Of a stretch of 42,418 bases of DNA, positions 30,388 to 38,624 are shown one piece after another. The stretch is taken from positions 1-42,418 of the forward strand of contig JACNJW010000038.1 in the NCBI GenBank assembly GCA_014382365.1. The letters are read 5' to 3'. Position 1 is the stretch's first letter, and each line of letters starts with the position of its first letter. The notes below the pieces were generated by a model. It saw only the letters and a program-made list of their open reading frames with translations, searched no databases and was not told the origin of the DNA. The translations under genes were made by a program, and so were the position numbers. Source of the stretch: SAR324 cluster bacterium. GTDB taxonomy: Bacteria; SAR324; NAC60-12.

Positions 30388-30996
30388 TTAATTTTTGCCG
30401 GACACTCTGACCATTGCCGGACGGATTATACGGTCATGCAGAAGATATCCTCCCAGACATTCCTCTACAACATGATTTTCCGGAATAGAGTCTGATTCTA
30501 CTACACCTACTGCCTGATGAATGTTGGGGTCAAAGACTTCTCCAACTGTTTCAACTCTGGAGACTCCATACTTTTCAAATACTTCATGAGTCATTTTATT
30601 GACCATCTCCAGACCCTCAATCATGCTCTCAACATCATTGTTTTCACTTTTTGCGTGAGAGATGGCCCTTTCAAGATTATCCAAAGAAGGCAAAAGTTCC
30701 CTGATCAAATCAAGATTAAAATATTTAAGACGGTCAGAATTTTCTCGAATCATGCGCTTCTTATAATTATCAAACTCAGCATTAACCCTTAAATACCGAT
30801 CTTCCATTTTCTTCGAACGTGAGCGCTCTTCAACCAGCAGTTCCTCTCCAGTTAGCTCAGTATCCGGTTGCTCTGACTGTTCTCCTGAAGTTTCTGTTTC
30901 TATCACTTCTTCCAGTTTTTGATTCCGACTTTCCGGATTGGTTTCGCTCATTTGCTGCTGTTTTTCTGCAGTAGTTTTCTTTTTTTTTGCACTCAT
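30388..30996 (-). CDS. grpE: Nucleotide exchange factor GrpE
   Basis: GrpE swaps ADP for ATP on DnaK. The 202-aa protein has a Lys/Glu/Gln-rich disordered N-terminus (about 1-50), a long coiled-coil region (about 50-110) with YLRVNAEFDNYKKRM, and the C-terminal beta domain with FDPNIHQAVGVVES and DRIIRPAMVRVS. It lies 17 bp after the hrcA stop, so both are on the CIRCE-controlled transcript. Confidence 0.96.
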   Translation of the reverse strand: MSAKKKKTTAEKQQQMSETNPESRNQKLEEVIETETSGEQSEQPDTELTGEELLVEERSRSKKMEDRYLRVNAEFDNYKKRMIRENSDRLKYFNLDLIRELLPSLDNLERAISHAKSENNDVESMIEGLEMVNKMTHEVFEKYGVSRVETVGEVFDPNIHQAVGVVESDSIPENHVVEECLGGYLLHDRIIRPAMVRVSGKN

Positions 30997-31013
30997 GACG
31001 TCTTATTTTAGCT

Positions 31014-32099
31014 TCAGTCGTAAGATTGTTCTGTAATAGTTTTGGATAATATATGTGCTGTATAATCAACCATGGAAATAATGCGTTTGTAATCCATGCT
31101 TGTTGGACCAACAACACCAATCGAACCAAGTACATTCTGGTTATTTCGGTAGCTGGCTGTGATCAATGTACAGTCCTGTAACAGTTTAAAGTCATTTTCG
31201 ACACCTATGAAAATATGCACCCCTTTTTGCTTCATTGAATCATCGAGAATTTTTAGAATGGCGCTTTTCTGGTCAAATGCATCTATTAATGAGCGTACTG
31301 AGGAGAGTTCGTGAAAATGAGAATCAAGTAAAAGGTTCATTTGCCCATCAATCAACATTTCTCCTGGCTGGTTCAGTTCAAAAGCTTTTTTGCCTATTCT
31401 AACAGCATGAGCCAGCAGTTCGTGGTATCTACTACGATCATTAACCAGACTCTGATGTATTTCGTCTCTGATTTCCTGCATTGAACGATCTTTGAATTTT
31501 TTATTCAGGAACTCGGTCACAGAATTCAGAAATTTCTGTGAATGACTTTCATTGACAAAAATAATCTTGTCCCGTACTACACCGGCTTTGGTGACTAAGA
31601 TCACTAATATTCTATCTTCACTTAACTTGATCAATTCAATGCGCTGTAAACGACTGACTGCTGCTTTTGGTGTGCTCACCACACAGGCAAATTTTGTAAG
31701 ATCTGCCAACAGATGAACTGTCTCTGCTAAAATTTCCTCTACCTGCGTTCCATGCTCGTTAGGAACAGCAGATAATTTCTGTTTAATCTGTTCAGGTATA
31801 CTGGCAGGGGGGGCTAACGAGTCCACATAAAATCTGTAAGCACTGTCGGTAGGCACTCGTCCTGCTGAAGTGTGAGTCTGAATCAAAAAACCAAGATCCG
31901 CAAGATCCGACATAATGTTTCGTATCGTTGCCGGTGAGAGTTTAACTCCTAGTGATTTTGAGAGAGACCTGGAACCAATTGGTTCAGAAGATTGAATGTA
32001 ATTTTCAATGATACTTCGAAGCACTAACTGCGAGCGTTCATTTAAATCAAAATTGTCCTGAACAACTCTTTTCCTTAAAACTGTCACCTTTTTCCTCAA
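31014..32099 (-). CDS. hrcA: Heat-inducible transcription repressor HrcA
   Basis: HrcA binds the CIRCE element and represses chaperone genes, with its activity normally maintained by GroEL. The 361-aa protein has the N-terminal winged-helix region (LNERSQLVLRSIIENYIQ, GSRSLSKSLGVKLSPATIRN, SDLADLGFL) and the family block HTSAGRVPTDSAYRFYVDSL. Two starts fit: TTG 32099 with GGAGG seven bases upstream, and GTG 32087 with GAGG six bases upstream; no ATG is available. Its own CIRCE and promoter stand 28-85 bp upstream, giving autoregulation of the whole hrcA-grpE-dnaK-dnaJ operon. Confidence 0.95.
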   Translation of the reverse strand: MRKKVTVLRKRVVQDNFDLNERSQLVLRSIIENYIQSSEPIGSRSLSKSLGVKLSPATIRNIMSDLADLGFLIQTHTSAGRVPTDSAYRFYVDSLAPPASIPEQIKQKLSAVPNEHGTQVEEILAETVHLLADLTKFACVVSTPKAAVSRLQRIELIKLSEDRILVILVTKAGVVRDKIIFVNESHSQKFLNSVTEFLNKKFKDRSMQEIRDEIHQSLVNDRSRYHELLAHAVRIGKKAFELNQPGEMLIDGQMNLLLDSHFHELSSVRSLIDAFDQKSAILKILDDSMKQKGVHIFIGVENDFKLLQDCTLITASYRNNQNVLGSIGVVGPTSMDYKRIISMVDYTAHILSKTITEQSYD

Positions 32100-32127
32100 A
32101 AGAAGGCCTCCATCGATTATTTAGTAA

Positions 32128-32154
32128 TTAGCACTCATTGGGGGGTAGTGCTAA
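32128..32154 (-). promoter_or_regulatory. CIRCE element (HrcA operator)
   Basis: TTAGCACTC, a 9-bp spacer, then TAGTGCTAA: this is the CIRCE inverted repeat with one mismatch in the second arm (T for G). It lies about 28 bp before the hrcA start and overlaps the expected transcription start of the promoter at 32157-32185, so bound HrcA would block initiation. Confidence 0.95.
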
Positions 32155-32156
32155 TA

Positions 32157-32185
32157 ATTTAACAATTTTTAGTGGTATAAGTCAA
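32157..32185 (-). promoter_or_regulatory. Promoter of the hrcA operon
   Basis: On the minus strand TTGACT (32185-32180), a 17-bp spacer and TTAAAT (32162-32157) form a sigma70-type promoter. Initiation would fall near 32150, inside the CIRCE element, which fits HrcA control. No sigma32-type box was seen. Confidence 0.6.
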
Positions 32186-32300
32186 GTAAAAGATAACTAT
32201 GGTAATAATTTACATCAAACACGCAGTATCCTCATTCTTTTAACAACAGCTATTCTTTAGCTAATCTCAGGCTGAATAAACAATTTCTGCAAAATATTTT

Positions 32301-32654
32301 TTAGTATGAACTGTTTGACTCTCGAGTTTCCAGAAAGAGATCTATGATACTCCGATATTTTTGTTCCAAATCATCCTGCTCTCTGAATGATTGACTTTTT
32401 ATTAACTTTAATTTGGAATTTTGGAACTGAAAAGAGGAAATATGCTGTAATACCCAGCCCTCCTGAGACAAATCAATAAAAAACACTTTGTGAGACTCAC
32501 CTTCAGTTTGACATTCAAAACTGAAACGCACCACAATTCGGCCACGTTGTTCTCCTGTCCAGAAATGAATTAAGCCAAATTCAGGGTGTTCCAACTCTCC
32601 CTCTACAGCGCTGGGCCAACTACCTTTTATCTCTTCTTCATCAATTTTTTTCAT
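32301..32654 (-). CDS. Unrecognised 117-aa acidic protein
   Basis: I do not recognise this gene. The 117-aa product has no signal peptide and no membrane segment. It begins with a charged MKKIDEEEIKGSW stretch, then alternates beta-prone segments (GRIVVRFSFECQ, HKVFFIDLSQEGW) and ends with a helical, charged tail. Acidic residues dominate. It lies 109 bp after the stop of the unknown membrane protein and on the same strand, so the two may be co-expressed. The region from its stop to the hrcA promoter shows no further gene. Confidence 0.55.
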   Translation of the reverse strand: MKKIDEEEIKGSWPSAVEGELEHPEFGLIHFWTGEQRGRIVVRFSFECQTEGESHKVFFIDLSQEGWVLQHISSFQFQNSKLKLIKSQSFREQDDLEQKYRSIIDLFLETRESNSSY

Positions 32655-32763
32655 AACTTATATTTTTATAAATTTTTGTAACACTAAAACCAACTGAATT
32701 CCATTTAATTCAAGGTGGATTTAATCTTCGTAAGTCCTTTTTATATTTCACCAAGAATTATTT

Positions 32764-33936
32764 TCAGGCCAACAGCAGGCGTTGTGCACCAGTACGTGTT
32801 TCCGGATCAGAAAAACGATAAACGGCCCTGTCCATAAAATAATGTAGAAAGCCACTTGCCAGACCTACGCCCACCAGCAATCTCAGCCACGAGGAGTTAT
32901 TCAGCCATTCCATCAGCATTGGCAATACTTGTTCACTATAGCGTTCACCTGCAGATACCGCTTCAATTTCAAAAAAAGGTGTCAGCACGATTGAAAATAC
33001 ACAAAATATTAAAACTAACAGCCAGGCTTTCTTTGTATTATGACCTGATTTGTTTTCTAATAAAACAGTCACCTCATTAGTTTTTTTAGGGAAATCATTG
33101 CTACCCATGTGTGCTGTCAATCCAACTGCAACCAACCAATGCTGCAGTGTCCACAGCATTAAAAATTGAACTGGTTCCAGTTGAAATGCAGCGCTAACCA
33201 GTACACCAACTCCCAAAATATAGAGAATCCTTGGCCAACCTGATTCGTTTTTCCATGCTTGCTGAATCATGAAATACGTTGTTCCTATAACAATCAGAGT
33301 CCCAAAACGCAGCAGCATCGGTAGAACTTCAATTAACATATCTGCTGTTAACAAAGGCAGGATGTTTTTCTCCTGTAAAAAAGAAGTGCCATGCAGCAGT
33401 TCTGCAATAAAGACCAAGCCTCCGCCAACACCCCAACAATACCAGCGCTCCTGCTGATTGGCAGAAGGTGCATTCTCCGGATTCCAGCGGTGATGATAGA
33501 GCCGCAATATCCCATAATGCTGTGCTGAAAAGTGGTGGATTCCCCAGCAAAAATCAAGTAGCAGCAAACCTATTATCCTTTCAGAAACAGGTATTATTAT
33601 AATAGTCTGCGGCAAGAATAGTGCTGCAAAAACCAGCAAAATCAAAAGCAACGGGAAATATATAAAACGCCACTGCTGTTTTTTAAGCAAAGGACGATAT
33701 GCCTGAGTTCCCCAGGCCAAATAAAATGAACTAAAACGGTGTGAGATCCAAAAAAGGAAAACTCCTGCAGCATAAAACATTTCCTGAACAGCAGCACTCT
33801 TAACTGTGAACATCAGCAGTGTCAACCATAATCCTGAATGTATCCAAAACGCATCCCAGGCAGGAGATCTTAACCAAGCCGAGTTTATGGTACCTGTTAG
33901 ACCTTGACTGAAATGCTTCTGCTGAAAAACGTTCAT
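32764..33936 (-). CDS. Polytopic membrane protein with conserved-looking histidines, unknown function
   Basis: The 390-aa product has about nine or ten hydrophobic segments, starting near residue 30, and no signal peptide. Its histidines cluster at membrane boundaries: WIHSG (H33), SHRFSSFYLAW (H66), WGIHHFSAQHYGILRLYHHR (H134, H135, H140, H148, H149), LHG (H182) and, near the C-terminus, FLHYFMDRAVYRFSDP. Such spacing is typical of membrane proteins that bind metal or haem, but I cannot assign a family. ATG 33936 is used; a TTG directly upstream would add one codon. The gene is divergent from the cytochrome c gene at 34357 and shares its 420-bp upstream region. The electron-transfer context may or may not be relevant. 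Confidence 0.7.
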   Translation of the reverse strand: MNVFQQKHFSQGLTGTINSAWLRSPAWDAFWIHSGLWLTLLMFTVKSAAVQEMFYAAGVFLFWISHRFSSFYLAWGTQAYRPLLKKQQWRFIYFPLLLILLVFAALFLPQTIIIIPVSERIIGLLLLDFCWGIHHFSAQHYGILRLYHHRWNPENAPSANQQERWYCWGVGGGLVFIAELLHGTSFLQEKNILPLLTADMLIEVLPMLLRFGTLIVIGTTYFMIQQAWKNESGWPRILYILGVGVLVSAAFQLEPVQFLMLWTLQHWLVAVGLTAHMGSNDFPKKTNEVTVLLENKSGHNTKKAWLLVLIFCVFSIVLTPFFEIEAVSAGERYSEQVLPMLMEWLNNSSWLRLLVGVGLASGFLHYFMDRAVYRFSDPETRTGAQRLLLA

Positions 33937-34356
33937 CAATAGCTTTATAGAAGTTTGAGTTTTATTAAATAAGAATTAGTTTTTCAGAAATTTAACATTA
34001 GCTCAAAATATATTTAAACAATGCAATTTTTTTTCAAAATAGGAATTTTTTAGTGATTTCCTTTATTTGTATTATTTTCCCAACTTGCTCCCCACATATA
34101 CCCCCGTTTTTATTCAACATAATGAGGATATTATTGGGGACACTTCGCATGCTTGTTCCGCAATGATCTGAAATAACAGTATAATATTTTTATTGATTCT
34201 TTGGAACACTGCTTGCGAACACACATCCCAATGTTCCCTAACTTGAGTGCGTTCCCGTTTTTTTGGGAGGCGGATAATAGCGAACGCATTACACCAACTG
34301 GGAGGAATGTGTATTATTTGGACTACTCATCCTCCAATTATATCAAGAAGGAAGAA
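33937..34356. other. Divergent intergenic control region
   Basis: This 420-bp stretch has no gene. An AT-rich half lies next to the membrane-protein gene. The right half carries a TCCCCA at 34089-34094, a TTGGGGA at 34134-34140, a TATAAT at 34180-34185 without a good -35 partner, and the sigma54-type promoter at 34202-34217. I could not find a convincing promoter for the minus-strand gene. Confidence 0.6.
34202..34217 (+). promoter_or_regulatory. Sigma54 (-24/-12) promoter of the cytochrome c gene
   Basis: TGGAACA, four bases, TTGC: GG at 34203-34204 and GC at 34215-34216 are exactly 10 bp apart, as RpoN requires, and nine of twelve consensus positions agree. The start would be near 34228, leaving a leader of about 130 nt. 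The reading frame that opens here with a TTG is an extension of the cytochrome gene and not its true start. Confidence 0.65.
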
Positions 34357-35454
34357 ATGAAGAATCGATGGAAAAGCCCACTTCGGGTATTGATCATGGC
34401 ACTGGGAGGACTGGTTTTTGGGTCAGGTTTGCTCCAAGCTCAGGGAGATACACAGGCGTGTATTTCCAAAGCCCTACTGACGTATCTGGAATGTGCAGGA
34501 GAGGGTGCAGGTACCGCTGCACTTGCGCAAAAACAGGCAGGTGTTAAAGCTGTGGATTTGATTGGACAGTGGGTTTTAGCGGGTGCTCCAGAAACAGATA
34601 TGTTTGAATACACCTCATCAGATAACGATCAGCATACAGCCACTTTCAAGGATGATATTTTACCGCTCTTCACTCAGGACGGTGTCTGGTTTGAGGGAGC
34701 ACGCTCCTGTGCCAGTTGTCACTTTGCCAACTCTGAAAATGCCTACCATGAAATGGATCTCACTTCATATGCTGGGATCATGAAAGGTGGAGATGTTCTT
34801 ACCAAACCACCAGGAGTGCCACTGTTTGGACAGGACAAAATTGGAGCCACAAATTATGATTGGGATCACTCTAAACTGCGGGCTCGTTTGCGTAACAATC
34901 GAATGCCGCCTAATTGGCCGGAAGATTTAACCGAAACCAATCGCGACGGTCCATGTGTCACCATCGGAAGCAATGGGGTTTCTGTTCAAGGTAGTGATGG
35001 TGTCAAAAAACACAAATATGGCTGTGATTTGAACACTGTTGGTTTAATTGGTGCCTGGGTTGAGGCTGGGGCTCCGGAACTAAAAAGTTTTGCTTACGGA
35101 GGTCAGCAAGTGAATTTCGATCGTGATGTGCTGCAGCTTTTCACAAAACCGAGCATGTGGTTTCCTGCATCTGCACCTTGTTCCAGTTGTCACTTTGCTA
35201 ACAGTGAGGTTTCATATCATGAGATGGACCTTTCCACTTATGCTGGCATTATGAAGGGCGGCGACGTACTTTCTAAACCACCTGGAGTACCATTGTTTGG
35301 AGAAAGCAAGATAGGTTCAACAGATTACGACTGGGGACACTCGAAAATGCGTGCCCGCCTGCGTAACAACAGGATGCCTAATGCTGTGACGTTTGACATC
35401 ACTGAAGAAAACAGGGATGGACCTCTGGTCTTTAGAGGACGACGTCTCAAGTAA
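34357..35454 (+). CDS. Di-haem cytochrome c made of two duplicated domains
   Basis: The 365-aa product starts with a signal peptide (MKNRWKSPLRVLIMALGG, cleavage near LLQAQG) and is exported to the periplasm. Two copies of one domain follow, about 66-198 and 227-355. Each has a haem-binding CxxCH (C118-H122, C275-H279), then YHEMDL, YAGIMKGGDVL, KPPGVPLFG, a YDW/HSK block and RARLRNNRMP with a probable Met ligand (M183, M340). The repeat period is 157 residues and identity between copies is high, pointing to a fairly recent or strongly constrained duplication. The family name is unknown to me. ATG 34357 has AAGGA five bases upstream. A beta-propeller gene follows at 22 bp, so it may pass electrons from that partner or to a terminal oxidase. 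Confidence 0.85.
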   Translation: MKNRWKSPLRVLIMALGGLVFGSGLLQAQGDTQACISKALLTYLECAGEGAGTAALAQKQAGVKAVDLIGQWVLAGAPETDMFEYTSSDNDQHTATFKDDILPLFTQDGVWFEGARSCASCHFANSENAYHEMDLTSYAGIMKGGDVLTKPPGVPLFGQDKIGATNYDWDHSKLRARLRNNRMPPNWPEDLTETNRDGPCVTIGSNGVSVQGSDGVKKHKYGCDLNTVGLIGAWVEAGAPELKSFAYGGQQVNFDRDVLQLFTKPSMWFPASAPCSSCHFANSEVSYHEMDLSTYAGIMKGGDVLSKPPGVPLFGESKIGSTDYDWGHSKMRARLRNNRMPNAVTFDITEENRDGPLVFRGRRLK

Positions 35455-35476
35455 TTTATCTTAAGTACTGCCGATC

Positions 35477-36640
35477 ATGCAGCTATCACATAGAATTTTA
35501 TTTGAACGAGGATTCTTGTTTTGGCTGCTTGGTCACTTATTCTTGGTCTCGCCTGCAATTGCTGAATCAAATCACTTTCAACAAAGAGAACTGAAGTTAT
35601 TGTGGGAATACTCTGCAAAAGGAGCTATTGATCAGGCACCTTTAATACGAAACAATACCGTAATTGCTGCCCCCTCAGGACGGGCTCTTCTTGCCTTAGA
35701 TCTACAGAACGGAAAACAACTCTGGAATTATAATCCACAGGCCGGTATCTGGAGTCGTGCTTTTGCTGCAGACAAACAAACCGTTTATTTCGGAACACGC
35801 AAGGCAGAATTGACTGCAGTTAATTTAATAAACGGTAGACACAGATGGAGCGTTAAGCTTGGTTTTCAGCTACAAGTAAGGCCCTTGATTCACAAGGGAG
35901 TTGTCTATATTGCCACCACTCAAATTGGTCCTGGTTTGCCTATGCAGCCGGAACGTAAGGCTCAATTGTTAGCTTTCAAAGCTGGAGATGGAACTCTGCT
36001 TTGGTCACACGAAACGCTTTATTACGCTCTGCAGACACCTTCCATATACGGTAATACACTCTATATCGGAGGCAGTTATTTCGATCCAAAACAGGATATA
36101 GACGAGGGCGGCCCAATGGCCATTCAAGCCCGTTCTATTCAGGATGGAACCGTGAAGTGGACTTATTTTGGAGAAGAAGGCTTCATCAAAACTATTGTTG
36201 CAGCAAAGAAACAAGTGGCATTTGTCGGTTACCAGGATTTTGTTACTGCTCTAGACACAAAAGATGGCAATCTTTTATGGCGAAAAGACACTGGAAACTG
36301 GGTTCCAGCACTTACTGGCAACCGGGAAATATTGTATTATGGTTCAGCCAATACAATCGTTCATGCACAACGAATAAGTAATGGTGAGAGAATTTGGGAG
36401 TATAATATACCCTGGGGCTCTTTCAATTACATCCTTGGAGAAGCAGTTGTTGACAGTGAACGGTTGATTTTCCTCACCCAACGCGGTCATGTAGTCGGGC
36501 TTAACATCGAAACCGGAAATTTGCTCTGGAGTGCAGAAACAAATATTCGTGCTAGAACTGGTCTGGCTCTTGCGAAAGATACAATCGTCATGGGAAGTGA
36601 TCGAGGTGGAATCAGAGCATACCAACTACCTGATAATTAA
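35477..36640 (+). CDS. Exported PQQ-type beta-propeller protein
   Basis: The 387-aa product has a signal peptide (hydrophobic core about residues 13-26, cleavage near AIAES) and then a chain of propeller blades, each with the PQQ/BamB pattern A-x-D-x-x-(N/D)-G-x-x-x-W: LLALDLQNGKQLWNY, AVNLINGRHRWSVKL, AFKAGDGTLLWSHE, IQARSIQDGTVKWTY, TALDTKDGNLLWRK, AQRISNGERIWEY and GLNIETGNLLWSAE. Seven or eight blades fit an eight-bladed fold. Catalytic residues of PQQ alcohol dehydrogenases are not obvious and no CxxCH is present. It may be a redox partner of the cytochrome upstream or an assembly/scaffold protein. It converges on the regulator gene at 36667. Confidence 0.8.
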   Translation: MQLSHRILFERGFLFWLLGHLFLVSPAIAESNHFQQRELKLLWEYSAKGAIDQAPLIRNNTVIAAPSGRALLALDLQNGKQLWNYNPQAGIWSRAFAADKQTVYFGTRKAELTAVNLINGRHRWSVKLGFQLQVRPLIHKGVVYIATTQIGPGLPMQPERKAQLLAFKAGDGTLLWSHETLYYALQTPSIYGNTLYIGGSYFDPKQDIDEGGPMAIQARSIQDGTVKWTYFGEEGFIKTIVAAKKQVAFVGYQDFVTALDTKDGNLLWRKDTGNWVPALTGNREILYYGSANTIVHAQRISNGERIWEYNIPWGSFNYILGEAVVDSERLIFLTQRGHVVGLNIETGNLLWSAETNIRARTGLALAKDTIVMGSDRGGIRAYQLPDN

Positions 36641-36666
36641 GGCATAAACAGAGATAACCGCCAGCA

Positions 36667-38319
36667 TCAAGTATTAATATCATGTTTTTCTAAACGGTAA
36701 CGCATCTGGTCACGACTCAAATTCAACAATCTTGCCGCACCAGTTACGTTGTTTCCAGTTCGCTCCAACGCTTGGCATAAAAAATCTTTTTCAATTTCCG
36801 CAATTGAAATTCCTTCATCCGGAAGCGGATGGTGCCAGAGCTGAGAATTTTCTGCTCCTAAACCATGTTTTTGAATGCGGTAACGTAATTCTTCAAGTGT
36901 CATTTTCAACAACTTTGCAGCTGAATTTAAATCGCCTGAGCTTTGATAAACTGCTTGACCGATCAATTGTGGTTCCACGTTTAACAAACTTAAACCTTCA
37001 GACGGTAACTGAAACGGAGGTCGGGACAGTTCGTCAGAACTTGTAGTTTCGGTATTTGCCGAGAACTGAGATAGATTCTTAATAAGTGGTTTTTGATTTT
37101 GCACCATGAGCTGGAGATGCTCGAAATCTAGACTCCCTCCGCTATTAAACAAGACACAGCGCTCCATTTCATTTTTCAATTCACGTATATTTCCCGGCCA
37201 GGAGTAATGTGAGAGCACATCATATCCCCGTCTGGAAATACCAAGAGAAATTTCAGTGTTAGTTGGGTGAGAATAGAGACCTGTATGATTTGCCGGATAT
37301 TTTCTTAAAGCGAGTTGCATGTAATAGTCAGCAAGTACCCTGATCGTTTCAGGAGTTTCTCGCAAAGCAGGTAATTTCAAATGAACCAAACCCAAACGAT
37401 GATACAAATCATCTCTAAAAAGACCTTGACTTACCGCTTCTTCCAAGCCTACATTCGTAGCTGCTACTACGCGCACATTGACAGAAATCTCCCGATTACC
37501 GCCAACACGCCGTAATTTTTTATCCTCAATAACCTTGAGTAATTTGGCTTGAATTCCAAGTGACAAATGCCCAATTTCATCCAGAAATAGTGTCCCGCCA
37601 TTTGCTAACTCAAACAACCCCACACGCTGACCGACTGCTCCAGTGAATGCCCCTTTTTCGTGTCCAAACAATTCTGTTTCGACCATTGTCTCCGGAATTG
37701 CAGTACTGTTAATTTCAATGAAGGCTTCCTCACTTCGAGGCGATTGCTGATGTAAACGACGTGCAAGGGACCCTTTTCCTGTACCGGTTTCACCAGTGAT
37801 CAAAACTGAGGGCAACTCTCCAGTTTGATGTTCTATCTCTACCAACCGCTGCAGCATCATCTCAATTTGTTCAAACTTTTGTGAAGGCAACTGCAGATAA
37901 TCACCTTTGCCGGAATATTTTTGCTGACGGTGATAAAGAACTTCATTTTGCAAACGCCGGTTTTTTAGTGTGCGCTCAATAGTCAACTCAAGAGCCTCTA
38001 AATCGAGTGGTTTGCTCATGTAATCGCAAGCCCCCTTTCGCATGGCCTCTACTGCTTCTTTGACACTACTGAAGGCAGTGACCAAAATCACTGCCAGATG
38101 AGGTTGGTTTTCGAGCACCCAGTTCAGTAAATCAATGCCGCTTTTTTTTGGCAATTGCACATCAGAGATCACCAAATCCACCGATTCTTTGCGCAAATAA
38201 ACAACGGCCTGCTCAACCGTTTCAAACCATTCACATTCGTAACGCTCACTCAAAAACCGATGTATGCTGCGTGCCAAAAGCCGCTCATCTTCAATGAGGA
38301 CTAATCGAATGGAATTCAT
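36667..38319 (-). CDS. Sigma54-dependent response regulator with tandem Fis-type DNA-binding domains
   Basis: This NtrC-type activator of 550 aa drives RpoN promoters after phosphorylation. The receiver (1-115) is intact: E10, D11, phospho-acceptor D53, T81 and K103. The AAA+ domain has the Walker A GETGTGKG (176-183), the sigma54-contacting GAFTGA (223-228), Walker B GGTLFLDEIG (241-250) and FRDDLYHRL. The C-terminus holds two Fis-like helix-turn-helix units in tandem (about 448-487, GDLNSAAKLLKMTLEELRYR; and 508-547, NNVTGAARLLNLSRDQMRYR), where one is usual. GGAG precedes ATG 38319. The likely partner is the sensor kinase at 41865-42418, and the likely targets are the two sigma54 promoters nearby. 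Confidence 0.93.
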   Translation of the reverse strand: MNSIRLVLIEDERLLARSIHRFLSERYECEWFETVEQAVVYLRKESVDLVISDVQLPKKSGIDLLNWVLENQPHLAVILVTAFSSVKEAVEAMRKGACDYMSKPLDLEALELTIERTLKNRRLQNEVLYHRQQKYSGKGDYLQLPSQKFEQIEMMLQRLVEIEHQTGELPSVLITGETGTGKGSLARRLHQQSPRSEEAFIEINSTAIPETMVETELFGHEKGAFTGAVGQRVGLFELANGGTLFLDEIGHLSLGIQAKLLKVIEDKKLRRVGGNREISVNVRVVAATNVGLEEAVSQGLFRDDLYHRLGLVHLKLPALRETPETIRVLADYYMQLALRKYPANHTGLYSHPTNTEISLGISRRGYDVLSHYSWPGNIRELKNEMERCVLFNSGGSLDFEHLQLMVQNQKPLIKNLSQFSANTETTSSDELSRPPFQLPSEGLSLLNVEPQLIGQAVYQSSGDLNSAAKLLKMTLEELRYRIQKHGLGAENSQLWHHPLPDEGISIAEIEKDFLCQALERTGNNVTGAARLLNLSRDQMRYRLEKHDINT

Positions 38320-38624
38320 TTTTCTCCTTTTTTATCTCTTTATTTCACAGCTTGTTAAGTGCATCAGTTGCTGGAATAGCTAATTTTTTTCTACGTTCAG
38401 GCGGAAAACTGAAGGCAAAACCTTTGCAATATTTCCGGTACAGGTCCATTTTCAGATAAGTTAATAACTCTCATCTTACTCGAATTGTCATAAACTGAAA
38501 GGTCAAGAGTGATCCTGATTTTTAATCAGCCTCGAGAAATTAACTATTCAATGAAACCATTTTTTACTGACTTGTTAAAAACTTATTCTCAGTAGTCAGA
38601 CGGCAGATATTAGTCTTTAAGTGC
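38320..38624. other. 305-bp gap between regulator and cytochrome b-DHC gene
   Basis: No gene is visible. An inverted repeat CTGATT-TTT-AATCAG lies at 38515-38529, and weak arms CTGACT/AGTCAG (about 38566-38598) flank an AT-rich loop. Neither is followed by a T-run. I did not find a convincing -24/-12 or -35/-10 pair for the regulator gene. Confidence 0.5.

Noticed and set aside
34201..34356. N-terminal extension of the cytochrome c gene from a TTG
   Set aside because: The first base coincides with the sigma54 promoter, and the signal peptide begins at ATG 34357 with a proper ribosome site.
38515..38529. Inverted repeat CTGATT-TTT-AATCAG as a terminator of the b561-DHC gene
   Set aside because: It lies about 100 bp after the stop, the stem is AT-rich and no T-run follows.
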